A stretch of 57,598 nt of DNA, taken from contig NZ_NADJ01000011.1 in the NCBI RefSeq assembly GCF_002196705.1, positions 1-57,598 on the forward strand, in the 5' to 3' direction. The stretch comes from Desulfosporosinus sp. FKB (GTDB taxonomy: Bacteria > Bacillota > Desulfitobacteriia > Desulfitobacteriales > Desulfitobacteriaceae). This document shows, in pieces, positions 16,744 through 24,610 of this stretch; within the stretch, counting starts at the first letter, position 1; each line of letters begins with the position of its first letter. The translations under genes were made by a program, and so were the position numbers. Under the pieces are notes generated by a model. It saw only the letters and a list, made by a program, of their open reading frames with translations. It searched no databases and was not told where the DNA came from.

Positions 16744-17703
16744 TTAACGTAACCAATAAACTAAACCCAGTGCCGGAAGCAAGGACAGCCAAGTCGCAGA
16801 TCTGATAAGCTTTTGACAAAGGATAATGTCTTTGAAGTTCGAATCATGCAAGACATCTCCCATTTCTGCCCGGTGGTGCGGGCGGCCGTGATAGATATTG
16901 ATACCGCCAAGCTGTACTCCCAATAATCCGGCTACAATGCTTTCCGGATTTCCGCCATTAGGGCTCGGATGGCCTGAGGCATCTCGCTGCCAAATTTTAT
17001 AGGCCCGTCTGACGGGAAGTCTCTGGAACCATCCCGCTAAGAGCAGGAAGAATACAGATAAACGTGCCGGGATATAATTGGCCCAATCATCCGTACGGGC
17101 AGAAAACCAGCCGAAATCTTCATGCTGTTCATTGCGATAACCAACCATAGAATCCAAGGTACTGACCGCTTTAAAAGCCATTGCCAGAGGAGCCCCTCCC
17201 AGTGCCGCGTAAAAAAGCGGCGAGAGAATCCCATCCACGAAGTTTTCAGCCAATGTTTCCAGCGTACCCCGGACTATGTCTTTTTCGCTGAGATTGGATG
17301 TATCACGGCTGACAAACCAAGAAAGTTTGACTCGTGCCTCTTCTATCTTGCCTTGTTCTAAAGGGCTTAGAACACTTTGTCCCGCATCTGGGAGAGATTT
17401 GCCGGCCAGTGTTGTAAAAATAAAATAGGCACTGATAACGAAACCCAGCAGAGGATGGATTACCTTTGCTCCATAAATAATGACCCATGTCACCAGGTAG
17501 CTCCCGCTTACAACTAAAACTGTGAGCAAAACGCCTTTTTTCCGCCTAGAGTTTCCTGGCCCATGATTAAGCCTTCCTTCTAAAAAGGCTATAATTTTGC
17601 CGATCAACACCACCGGATGAGGCCAGTTTGGCGGGTCACCAATCATTTGATCACAAACAAATCCGAGAAAAACCGTCAGCGTTAGATAAGGAATTTCTGT
17701 CAT
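16744..17703 (-). CDS. cbiB: Adenosylcobinamide-phosphate synthase CbiB
   Basis: Integral membrane enzyme that joins aminopropanol (phosphate) to adenosylcobyric acid. About 319 residues, starting MTEIPYLTLTVFLGFVCDQM, with the conserved DQMIGDPPNWPHPVVLIGK near the N-terminus, several membrane segments, and GNPESIVAGLLGVQLGG and Y-RPHHRAEMG in the C-terminal half. I place the start at 17703 (AGGAG 7 bases before); ATG 17706 is an alternative, and a longer frame to 17745 would overlap cbiP. It acts on CbiP and CobD products, both encoded in this operon. Confidence 0.92.
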   Translation of the reverse strand: MTEIPYLTLTVFLGFVCDQMIGDPPNWPHPVVLIGKIIAFLEGRLNHGPGNSRRKKGVLLTVLVVSGSYLVTWVIIYGAKVIHPLLGFVISAYFIFTTLAGKSLPDAGQSVLSPLEQGKIEEARVKLSWFVSRDTSNLSEKDIVRGTLETLAENFVDGILSPLFYAALGGAPLAMAFKAVSTLDSMVGYRNEQHEDFGWFSARTDDWANYIPARLSVFFLLLAGWFQRLPVRRAYKIWQRDASGHPSPNGGNPESIVAGLLGVQLGGINIYHGRPHHRAEMGDVLHDSNFKDIILCQKLIRSATWLSLLPALGLVYWLR

Positions 17704-17713
17704 CATCCTTCTC

Positions 17714-19282
17714 CTAGCTATTTCCTTTAGGGGATGATTGCTCAACTGGTGTCAATCCCATAATCCTGCGAATACGTTCAAGATCAACGCTTTGACGTAC
17801 CAGATCCGCTAATTCATTAAAGGCCGATTCCCTCAGGGCCGCCTGAGACTGAGTTGCTGCGCAGGGGCGCGTGCGGTCTTTGCGCTGCCAAAGCCAATTC
17901 AGAAGAGACGTTCTTAAATGATCATTGTCAAAGATCCCGTGTAAATATGTTCCGTACCCATTCCCTGACTGTAATCCGTCATCATATGATACCCCGTTAG
18001 ATGTTAACTCAAAAAGCGCTTCCTGACCTTCATCGGATATGGAACGTCCCATATGAATCTCATAACCTGCCACGGACTCTCCGGTACAGCCTTGAAAAAA
18101 GCTCCTTGTTGATTGGATGTTCCCTTTACTTTGGACCGTATGTTTTTGAGGATAAAATTCGGTGACCATAGGAAGAATTCCCAGTCCGGGCACCTCTTCC
18201 AAATCAGATTCCGTATGGAGAGGGTCCTTCACCAAACGCCCCATCATTTGGTAGCCTCCACAGATCCCGATGATGGGAAGATCCTCTTGCCAATCCTTAT
18301 AGATCTGATTTCCCAGGCCGCTTTCGTGTAAAAAGCGCAAATCTGCGAGGGTGTTTTTACTGCCGGGAATAATAATTAAATCCGGGTGGCCTAAATTGCT
18401 AAGTTCCGTAACATAGCGGACGGAAACATCAGGCTCGTCCTGCAAAGCATCAAAATCAGTAAAGTTAGAAATATAAGGCAAGCGGATAACTGCCATATCC
18501 AGCTGATCAGCAGTGGACATGGCAGGCATTTCAGCCGCCTCACTGATGGCTACGGAATCTTCATCTGGAATGCGTATTTTAAAATAAGGAACAACACCTA
18601 CTACAGGTATCCCTGTTCGTTCTTCAATAAAATCTAAGGCCGGCTGAAGAAGAGCCAGTTCCCCCCGAAATTTATTGAAGATAATTCCCTTAATCAAAGC
18701 CCGTTCTTCTGGTTCTATTAATTCTAAGGTCCCCACCACAGAGGCCAAAGCTCCGCCGCGGTCTATATCAGCTACCAGCAGGACAGGGGCTTTCGCCTCC
18801 ATGGCTACGCGCATGTTCACGATATCATTGGATTTAAGGTTTACTTCCGCCGGGCTTCCTGCCCCTTCGATGACAACGATTTCATAGTCATTGAGCAATT
18901 CATGCAGAGCTTTTTGGGCATGCGGCCAAGTCAAACGCTGGTATTCCCCGTGATAGCGCAGAGCTGTCACATTCCCTTGGGATACTCCCATAATGACAAC
19001 TTGAGAACCTTTGGGTCCGCTGGGTTTCAATAAAATCGGATTCATGCGCACATCGGGATCGACTCCAGCCGCTTGGGCCTGAACCACCTGCGCCCGGCCC
19101 ATTTCCCCCCCAGCTGCGGTGACAAAGGAATTAAGCGCCATATTTTGGGCTTTAAAGGGACTCACCCGATAACCTTCTTGATAAAAGATCCGGCAGAAAG
19201 CAGCCGCCAACACGCTTTTTCCCACACTGGAGGAGGTTCCTTGGACCATGAGCCTGGCCGCTGTTTGTTTCTCTGAAGACAT
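17714..19282 (-). CDS. cbiP: Cobyric acid synthase CbiP (CobQ)
   Basis: Amidates the b, d, e and g positions of adenosylcobyrinic a,c-diamide. 522 residues with the synthetase P-loop QGTSSSVGKS (14-23), FKAQNMALNSFVT, VIEGAGSPAEVNL, and the class I glutamine amidotransferase domain with Cys341 in IIGICGGYQMMG and the later motif GYEIHMGRS. Full length. It is separated from cbiC upstream by a 163-bp gap holding a palindromic repeat (19321-19428), the only long gap in the operon. The start at 19282 has GAGGGTGAGGA upstream. Confidence 0.95.
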   Translation of the reverse strand: MSSEKQTAARLMVQGTSSSVGKSVLAAAFCRIFYQEGYRVSPFKAQNMALNSFVTAAGGEMGRAQVVQAQAAGVDPDVRMNPILLKPSGPKGSQVVIMGVSQGNVTALRYHGEYQRLTWPHAQKALHELLNDYEIVVIEGAGSPAEVNLKSNDIVNMRVAMEAKAPVLLVADIDRGGALASVVGTLELIEPEERALIKGIIFNKFRGELALLQPALDFIEERTGIPVVGVVPYFKIRIPDEDSVAISEAAEMPAMSTADQLDMAVIRLPYISNFTDFDALQDEPDVSVRYVTELSNLGHPDLIIIPGSKNTLADLRFLHESGLGNQIYKDWQEDLPIIGICGGYQMMGRLVKDPLHTESDLEEVPGLGILPMVTEFYPQKHTVQSKGNIQSTRSFFQGCTGESVAGYEIHMGRSISDEGQEALFELTSNGVSYDDGLQSGNGYGTYLHGIFDNDHLRTSLLNWLWQRKDRTRPCAATQSQAALRESAFNELADLVRQSVDLERIRRIMGLTPVEQSSPKGNS

Positions 19283-19320
19283 ATCCTCACCCTCTTTCTA
19301 AGGTGGTGTTTATCTAATCG

Positions 19321-19428
19321 TAAGACTCCCGCTTCTACAAGTGGGAGTGGTTCCCATACCTTACTTCGGTGGGGCTGGAGTCCCCCACCGAAGCCCCGAT
19401 GTTCAGCTTTAGCTGAACGAGTTCACTT
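19321..19428 (-). repeat. IS200/IS605-like palindromic repeat, copy R1
   Basis: One end has CTCGTTCAGCTAAAGCTGAA (GTTCAGCT hairpin) followed by CATCGGGGC; the other has a CTCCCACTT..AAGCGGGAG hairpin followed by TCTTA. The middle is a 13-bp hairpin formed by CTTCGGTGGGG and its complement. Such end hairpins are typical of IS200/IS605 ends and their small derivatives. Lies inside the cobalamin operon between cbiC and cbiP. Confidence 0.7.
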
Positions 19429-19445
19429 CACGTTATCTCATTTAC

Positions 19446-20072
19446 CTACCGCAAAGCTGTATAAATTAAGGCATTAACCACGGTTGCCGCCAGGGGGCTT
19501 CCCCCGCGGGTTCCGAGAACAGTGATTGAAGGGATTTCCTGGTGCTGCCAAAGCAAATCTTTAGATTCCTTAGCACCGACAAAGCCGACTGGAATGCCAA
19601 TGATTAAAGCTGGACGCGTTTCGGGATCCTCGGCTAGACGAAGGACCTCCAACAGGGCTGTAGGGGCATTGCCGATAGCAACTATAGCCCCCTGCAATCG
19701 TTCGGGATGCATCCGAAAGGCGGTCATAGAACGAGTGATTCCCCATTCTTTGGCTTGTTGGGGAATTTCCGGTGCATTTAGATAACACTCTACGCTTCCG
19801 CCTAAAGATTTGAGTTTCTCTTTAGCTATGCCGGCGCGTACCATTTCCACATCCGTGATAACCCTCGCTCCGTTTTTCAGAGCTTGCAGCCCGCAATCAA
19901 TGGCTTGGGGATGGATGGCAATAACCTGTTCCAACGATGGATCTCCACTGGTATGAATTAATCGTTCGACGACGGGATACTCTTTTTCCGGCCAAGTGCG
20001 GGTAAGACCGGAGCGAATGATACTCATGCTTTTTGCTTCAATTTGTTGGGGATCCAAAATAAACTCTGTCAT
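19446..20072 (-). CDS. cbiC: Cobalt-precorrin-8 methylmutase CbiC
   Basis: Moves the C11 methyl group to C12, giving cobyrinic acid. 208 residues with the family landmarks: FILDPQQIEAKSMSII at the N-terminus, RLIHTSGDPSL with the catalytic His, GARVITDVEMVRAGI, SMTAFR, AIVAIGNAPTALLEV, GIPVGFVGAKESKDLL and TVLGTRGGSPLAATVVNALI. Its start overlaps the cbiX stop by 4 bp. Downstream lies repeat R1 rather than the usual tight junction. Confidence 0.95.
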   Translation of the reverse strand: MTEFILDPQQIEAKSMSIIRSGLTRTWPEKEYPVVERLIHTSGDPSLEQVIAIHPQAIDCGLQALKNGARVITDVEMVRAGIAKEKLKSLGGSVECYLNAPEIPQQAKEWGITRSMTAFRMHPERLQGAIVAIGNAPTALLEVLRLAEDPETRPALIIGIPVGFVGAKESKDLLWQHQEIPSITVLGTRGGSPLAATVVNALIYTALR

Positions 20073-20434
20073 CCCATAGCCTCCTTGATGCGTTCAGAGG
20101 CCAAGCCGGCAATACCGTCATCTGCTCCTAATTCTCTGGTATAGACGATCTCTACATCAGGATGTTGTTCGCGAAGTTCGCGAAGTTCTTCGTGAATATC
20201 GACGGTGACATGAATCCCGCGAAAGAGAAACAGCGGCATGATAATAATTCGGGAGGCACCTTCCTTGATTTTTTCCGCCACGGCTTCAGGAAGACTGGGC
20301 TTATCGTGAGCCATATATGCTGGCGTAACGTGTTGGCCAAGTAATGAGCTTACTTTTTCAGCAACTACTAAAAGACCTTGATTCGCCTCAGCACGTCGGC
20401 TTCCATGTCCTAAAAGAATGATCTCAGTTTTCAT
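20069..20434 (-). CDS. cbiX: Sirohydrochlorin cobaltochelatase, short form CbiX
   Basis: Inserts cobalt into sirohydrochlorin to enter the early-cobalt pathway. At 121 residues this is the short, single-domain CbiX that works as a dimer. The metal-binding His10 is in LLGHGSRRAEANQG and His75 in FRGIHVTVDI, with IIIMPLFLFRG before it. 4-bp overlaps with cbiC and cbiJ. Ferrochelatase-type SirB is the closest alternative, but the operon makes cobalt the likely metal. Confidence 0.93.
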   Translation of the reverse strand: MKTEIILLGHGSRRAEANQGLLVVAEKVSSLLGQHVTPAYMAHDKPSLPEAVAEKIKEGASRIIIMPLFLFRGIHVTVDIHEELRELREQHPDVEIVYTRELGADDGIAGLASERIKEAMG

Positions 20435-21213
20435 AAGAGTTCCTCCATTTGTTTAAGAAATTGCGGTATTGAATGAGCCACTATTATTTGCATATCTGGA
20501 TTATTTAAGTTCGCCGGCGGCCGCTTTAATAAGACTAAAGGAATATTCAGCCTGCGGCAGGCATGTACTTTTTCCAAGGTTCCTCCAACTTTGCCGCTTT
20601 CCTTAGTAACCACAACGTCGATCTTCAACTGTTGGAACATGGCTTCGTCCCAGGCTTGAGAAAACGGCCCTTGAGCAGCAATGATCTGATTGGGCTTGAA
20701 TCCTAAGTTTTCACAGCGTGTTAAAACTTGAGACGTCGGCAAGACACGAATAAAAAGGTTTTTGTCGTTAAGGCAGGACTGCGCCCTCCACTCCGGCAAG
20801 GAATTGCTCCCGGTGGTAAGTAAGATGCGTTCCCCCAGGTCAGCGGCCTTTTGAGCCGCATCTGGGACATCCTCGGCCCAATGAATCAAAGGATGGTCCT
20901 CAAGTTCCAGGGGTAAACGCTCCCAGCGCAGATAGGGTATTTTTAGTTCAGAACAAACGAATTGGGCCGTTTCCTTGACTTGTATGGCATAAGGATGGGT
21001 AGCATCAACGAGGGCTGAATAAGATCCCCTTCGCAGAAGGTCTTTAAGCTGGTTGGCATTTATTGCTCCAGAACGGGCGTCCAGCCCGGATTCTGCTGCT
21101 AAATCTGCGCCGTAAGCAGTTAGTGTCGATACTAAAACCTCATGTCCCCGAGTCTTTAAGGTTTCAGCCAGGTTACGTCCATCCTCCGTTCCTGCCAGGA
21201 GAAAAAGCTTCAC
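20431..21213 (-). CDS. cbiJ: Cobalt-precorrin-6A reductase CbiJ
   Basis: NAD(P)H-dependent reduction of the macrocycle. 260 residues with the N-terminal LFLLAGTEDGRNLAETL nucleotide-binding start, VSTLTAYGADLA, LVDATHPYAIQVK, ILLTTGSNSLPEW, IIAAQGPFSQAWDEA and VVTKESGKVGGTLEKV, all standard for CbiJ/CobK. 4-bp overlaps with both neighbours. Confidence 0.94.
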   Translation of the reverse strand: MKLFLLAGTEDGRNLAETLKTRGHEVLVSTLTAYGADLAAESGLDARSGAINANQLKDLLRRGSYSALVDATHPYAIQVKETAQFVCSELKIPYLRWERLPLELEDHPLIHWAEDVPDAAQKAADLGERILLTTGSNSLPEWRAQSCLNDKNLFIRVLPTSQVLTRCENLGFKPNQIIAAQGPFSQAWDEAMFQQLKIDVVVTKESGKVGGTLEKVHACRRLNIPLVLLKRPPANLNNPDMQIIVAHSIPQFLKQMEELL

Positions 21214-22034
21214 AGTTTATAACCTCGAGGAGTAACCATGTAAGGTCCCACAATACGGGTTTGAGAGTTTCCAACGATAACCGTCGTCAGCATATCGATG
21301 GGATGACTGGTAAATTCACCAAGATTCGTAATCAGGACACTGGATTCGTCACCTCGTAAGGCTTCTCGAACAAGGCCGACCGGAGTATCCGGTCGGCGAT
21401 ATTGCAGAAGGATTTCCCGGACTGTTTCAATGTGTTGAGTACGGCCTTGACTTTTCGGATTATAAATTGCAAAAATGAAATCCCCTTCAGCGGCTAAACG
21501 AACTCGTTTTTCAATAACTTCCCATGGAGTAAGCAAATCACTTAAACTGATTACGGCAAAATCATGCATTAACGGTGCACCAAGCATGGAGGCTGCAGCC
21601 GAGGCCGCCGTAACTCCTGGGATAATCTCCAGAGGCAGGTCCAAAAGCCCAGCCTGTTCCATACATTCAATGATAATTCCGGCCATCCCGTAGACTCCGG
21701 CATCACCGCTGCTTACAACGGCAACGCGATGTCCTTCTCCCGCTAAGCGAATCGCTTCCCGGCAGCGATCGATTTCCTGCCGCATACCTGTGGCGACGAC
21801 TTGCTGATGGGTTAAGAAAGGACGAATTAACTCAATGTAAGTTTTATAACCTACAATGTATTCAACCTCGTTTAGTACGGATTGAACCCGTGCTGTCATG
21901 TGCTCGGGGTCTCCGGGGCCAAGTCCCACGACATAGAGCTTGCTGTGCTGATTGCCACCGTGACTCCCTGTCCCTTGGTCTTGGGTAGAATCAGGTGCCC
22001 CATGTGTGCTCCCAGGATACTCGCTGCTTCGCAT
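21210..22034 (-). CDS. cbiH: Cobalt-precorrin-3 C17-methyltransferase CbiH
   Basis: S-adenosylmethionine-dependent methylation at C17 with ring contraction. SAM-dependent tetrapyrrole methylase fold: LYVVGLGPGDPEHMTAR, VVSSGDAGVYGMAG, IIPGVTAASAAASMLGAPL, DFAVISLSDLLTPW, FAIYNPKSQGR, MLTTVIVGNSQTR. The core begins near residue 33; the first 30 or so residues (MRSSEYPGSTHGAPDSTQDQ and following) are low in hydrophobics and encoded wholly within cbiG. The ATG at 22034 is the only standard start I find in this frame before the core, so the long overlap may be real. Confidence 0.92.
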   Translation of the reverse strand: MRSSEYPGSTHGAPDSTQDQGTGSHGGNQHSKLYVVGLGPGDPEHMTARVQSVLNEVEYIVGYKTYIELIRPFLTHQQVVATGMRQEIDRCREAIRLAGEGHRVAVVSSGDAGVYGMAGIIIECMEQAGLLDLPLEIIPGVTAASAAASMLGAPLMHDFAVISLSDLLTPWEVIEKRVRLAAEGDFIFAIYNPKSQGRTQHIETVREILLQYRRPDTPVGLVREALRGDESSVLITNLGEFTSHPIDMLTTVIVGNSQTRIVGPYMVTPRGYKL

Positions 22035-23107
22035 ACTCCGTCCACTCCTATCTTTTCTTTTACAAAGTTTGAGCGCGTTAAATTTTCTTGGCTATTTACT
22101 GCTTGAAGTTCATCAGCTGAAAAGGTCCGAAAGGGAACCCCGAGAGATTTCGCCGCTTCCTGCAAACCTGCTTCATCAGCTTTTAAATCGATGCTATAAA
22201 GACCGGATATGGCCTTTAATGAGGCCCCAATTTGTTCCAGAGCTGAGGTAATCCCATCCAAAACCACGTTACTGGAAATTCCCCGACGACACCCGACCCC
22301 CACACTTAAGACCGGAGGGATTAGATAAATGCAATCTTTTTTAGTATTGCCGGAGGGAAAGGCATCAATAATTACATTTGGGTTAGTTTGCAATTCATGA
22401 AGATTTATTTCTTGAGATACATTGGTGCTCTTAGTGCTCTTAGTACTCTTAATATCTTTAGGGTTACCCGATCCGATTATGGATTTGGCAAATCTTCTTG
22501 TACAATCCATAAAACGATAGTGAGGATCATCCAACCAACGTTGATCAATAGAAAAATCATCTGGTTTAAGTACGTTAAGATACCCTTGTTCCAAAAGTAA
22601 CCGATTAACGGCGGGCAAATGGTCAACAGGTTCAACCTTCCAGCCAAACCTTCGGGCATATTCATCAGGTGCCGTAATTCCCCGGCCGTCTGTGGCCGTG
22701 GTAATAACCGCTTGGGCTTGGAGATGCTTAGCGATTTCCCTCGCCCAGGCGTTCGCTCCCCCTAAATGACCGGAAAGCAAAGGAATTACGAAATTTCCTG
22801 CCTCGTCCAAAACCAGTACAGCGGGGTCCCGGTCCTTCCGATCAATGAGTGAGGCGATCTGCCGGACCACAATGCCCGAGGCCATGATGAAGATAAGTAC
22901 TGAACACTCCTGCCATAAGGTTGGGACAAGATCACCTAAACGCTGAAAGGGTTGTAAAGGGATAGCCTTTGGGATTTTTCCGGCGCCGGCTGAGAGAGCT
23001 TTTGCATGAAGACAGAAGGTCGGTATAGCTGAACCGGGAAGATTCTCCCCAATGCGCAAGGCCGTTGCCAAACCTCGATCTGTTAAAGCCAGTATCCCTA
23101 TCTTCAC
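21896..23107 (-). CDS. cbiG: Cobalt-precorrin-5A hydrolase CbiG
   Basis: Opens the lactone ring and releases acetaldehyde during ring contraction. 403 residues: the N-terminal domain has ILALTDRGLATALRIGENLP, IFIMASGIVVRQIASLIDRK, PAVLVLDEAGNFVIPLLSGH and GGANAWAREIAKHL. The C-terminal domain has LSVGVGCRRGISSNVVLDGI and the helix to SLGVPFRTFSADEL. The middle is enlarged by a low-complexity linker with KSTKSTKST, coded by three 9-bp tandem repeats. Overlaps cbiF by 4 bp and cbiH by 139 bp. Confidence 0.94.
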   Translation of the reverse strand: MKIGILALTDRGLATALRIGENLPGSAIPTFCLHAKALSAGAGKIPKAIPLQPFQRLGDLVPTLWQECSVLIFIMASGIVVRQIASLIDRKDRDPAVLVLDEAGNFVIPLLSGHLGGANAWAREIAKHLQAQAVITTATDGRGITAPDEYARRFGWKVEPVDHLPAVNRLLLEQGYLNVLKPDDFSIDQRWLDDPHYRFMDCTRRFAKSIIGSGNPKDIKSTKSTKSTNVSQEINLHELQTNPNVIIDAFPSGNTKKDCIYLIPPVLSVGVGCRRGISSNVVLDGITSALEQIGASLKAISGLYSIDLKADEAGLQEAAKSLGVPFRTFSADELQAVNSQENLTRSNFVKEKIGVDGVCEAASILGAHMGHLILPKTKGQGVTVAISTASSMSWDLAPETPST

Positions 23108-23892
23108 GTCTCTTTTCCCTGTCTGAATTCATGAGTAAACGTTGGGTCATAAAGCTTAGAACGGGCATATCCTCCTGCCGGATCCAGGAAATCTCCCACA
23201 AGGATTTGAGCCTGTTTGCGGATTCCGGCAGCCTTCACTTTATCGGCAATGGTTTCCAAAGTTCCAACGACAATTTCTTCATCCGGCCAGGTGGCTTTAG
23301 CAACTACAGCAATAGGAGTGGAGGCAGGGTATCCTCCCTCAAGTAAGGCTTCAACAACAGACCCCATATCTTGTACACTTAGAAAAATCGCCATGCTGGA
23401 TTGGTGCTGCGCTAAAAGGGTTAAGGCTTCCCGCTCCGGTACGGGTGTCCGTCCGGCCAAACGAGTAAGAATCAAGGTTTGACTGATATCCGGCAAGGTG
23501 AACTCCCGTTTGACCGCCGCAGCAGCGGCAAAAACTGAGCTGACTCCCGGAACCACAGAATAAGAAATTTCCTCTTGGTCTAAGCGATCGAATTGTTCCT
23601 TGATTGCGCCGTACATGCTGGGGTCTCCCGTATGGAGACGGACAATAGTTTCTCCTTTTTTTGTTCCTTCGATCATTAAAGCGATCACCTCTTCCAGAGT
23701 CAAAGAGGCGCTGTCGTGACAAGGAGTTCCCGGCCGGCAGAGCTTAAGCAAATCCGGGTTGACTAAAGATCCGGCGTAAATGACCCGATCTGCTCTCTCC
23801 AAGGCTCGGGACCCTTTGATGGTGATCAGTTCCGGATCTCCCGGACCTGCACCTACAAAGATAACTACTCCCTTTGGTTTATTTTCGCTCAC
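23104..23892 (-). CDS. cbiF: Cobalt-precorrin-4 C11-methyltransferase CbiF
   Basis: Adds the C11 methyl group. 262 residues; the tetrapyrrole methylase motifs VIFVGAGPGDPELITIKG, DRVIYAGSLVNPDLL, VRLHTGDPSMYGAIKEQ, YSVVPGVSSVFAAAAA and TLILTRLAGRTPVPE are textbook CbiF/CobM. The start overlaps the cbiL end by 14 bp. A few residues beyond the usual C-terminus (YDPTFTHEFRQGKET) are normal for the family. Confidence 0.96.
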   Translation of the reverse strand: MSENKPKGVVIFVGAGPGDPELITIKGSRALERADRVIYAGSLVNPDLLKLCRPGTPCHDSASLTLEEVIALMIEGTKKGETIVRLHTGDPSMYGAIKEQFDRLDQEEISYSVVPGVSSVFAAAAAVKREFTLPDISQTLILTRLAGRTPVPEREALTLLAQHQSSMAIFLSVQDMGSVVEALLEGGYPASTPIAVVAKATWPDEEIVVGTLETIADKVKAAGIRKQAQILVGDFLDPAGGYARSKLYDPTFTHEFRQGKET

Positions 23893-24610
23893 CGTTTTCC
23901 CTCCCTAATAAATCCTTTTTGACCAAGAGCAGGCTAAGGTAATCGATTTTATTGGCTTGAAAATCTTCCGGCTTTGGTTCCCAGCAGATTTGCTCTCCGG
24001 TCTGACCTAAACGTGTAAGCAAAACGGCTTTTCGGTCTCGCTCTCGCAGAAGGTTGAGAATTTCCGGAAGCCTGCGCGAAACTTTCATCAAAACCAAATT
24101 GGGAAAATCAAGATATTGGTCAACGTCTTCCGTACTCGGCAGGACCACTAAGGGCTCATCTCCCGTAGCAAGCGGCAAATTGATTTTCGCGGCCGCAGCT
24201 GCCATAGCTGTAATACCAGGAACAGTAGTAATTAATTCAGAAGGTAATTGCTCTTGAAGAAGGTTCAGCAGGTAACTGTAAGTACTATATAAGGAAGAAT
24301 CACCTAACGTAATGAAGGCAATAGATTTGCCTTGCTTCAGCTCCTGTAAGAGCATTTCTGCTCCGTCTCGCCAGGCCTTGGCTAAAACCTGCTGATCGGA
24401 CGTCATGGGCATTTCCAGTTCCAGCAAACACACATTAGCCGGGCAGTGGACTTTGGCAATGTCCCAGGCAACGCTTTCTCTTTCCATTTTTGATTTTGGA
24501 ATAGCCACCAAATCTACCGTTTGCAGGACATCGACAGCTTGCAGAGTTAGAAGGCGAGGATCTCCCGGTCCGACTCCGACTCCATAAAATTTGCCCCATG
24601 TTGTTGTCAT
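23879..24610 (-). CDS. cbiL: Cobalt-precorrin-2 C20-methyltransferase CbiL
   Basis: First methylation after cobalt insertion, at C20. 243 residues with GKFYGVGVGPGDPRLLTLQA, VAIPKSKMERES, VAWDIA, IAFITLGDSSLYSTYSYLLN, TTVPGITAMAAAAAKINLPL and FPNLVLMKVSRRLPEI. These separate it from the other methylases of the operon. It overlaps cbiET by 4 bp and cbiF by 14 bp. Confidence 0.95.
   Translation of the reverse strand: MTTTWGKFYGVGVGPGDPRLLTLQAVDVLQTVDLVAIPKSKMERESVAWDIAKVHCPANVCLLELEMPMTSDQQVLAKAWRDGAEMLLQELKQGKSIAFITLGDSSLYSTYSYLLNLLQEQLPSELITTVPGITAMAAAAAKINLPLATGDEPLVVLPSTEDVDQYLDFPNLVLMKVSRRLPEILNLLRERDRKAVLLTRLGQTGEQICWEPKPEDFQANKIDYLSLLLVKKDLLGRENGERK

Noticed and set aside
22388-22600. 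Plus-strand frame within cbiG
   Set aside because: Shadow of the cbiG linker repeat; no start signals.
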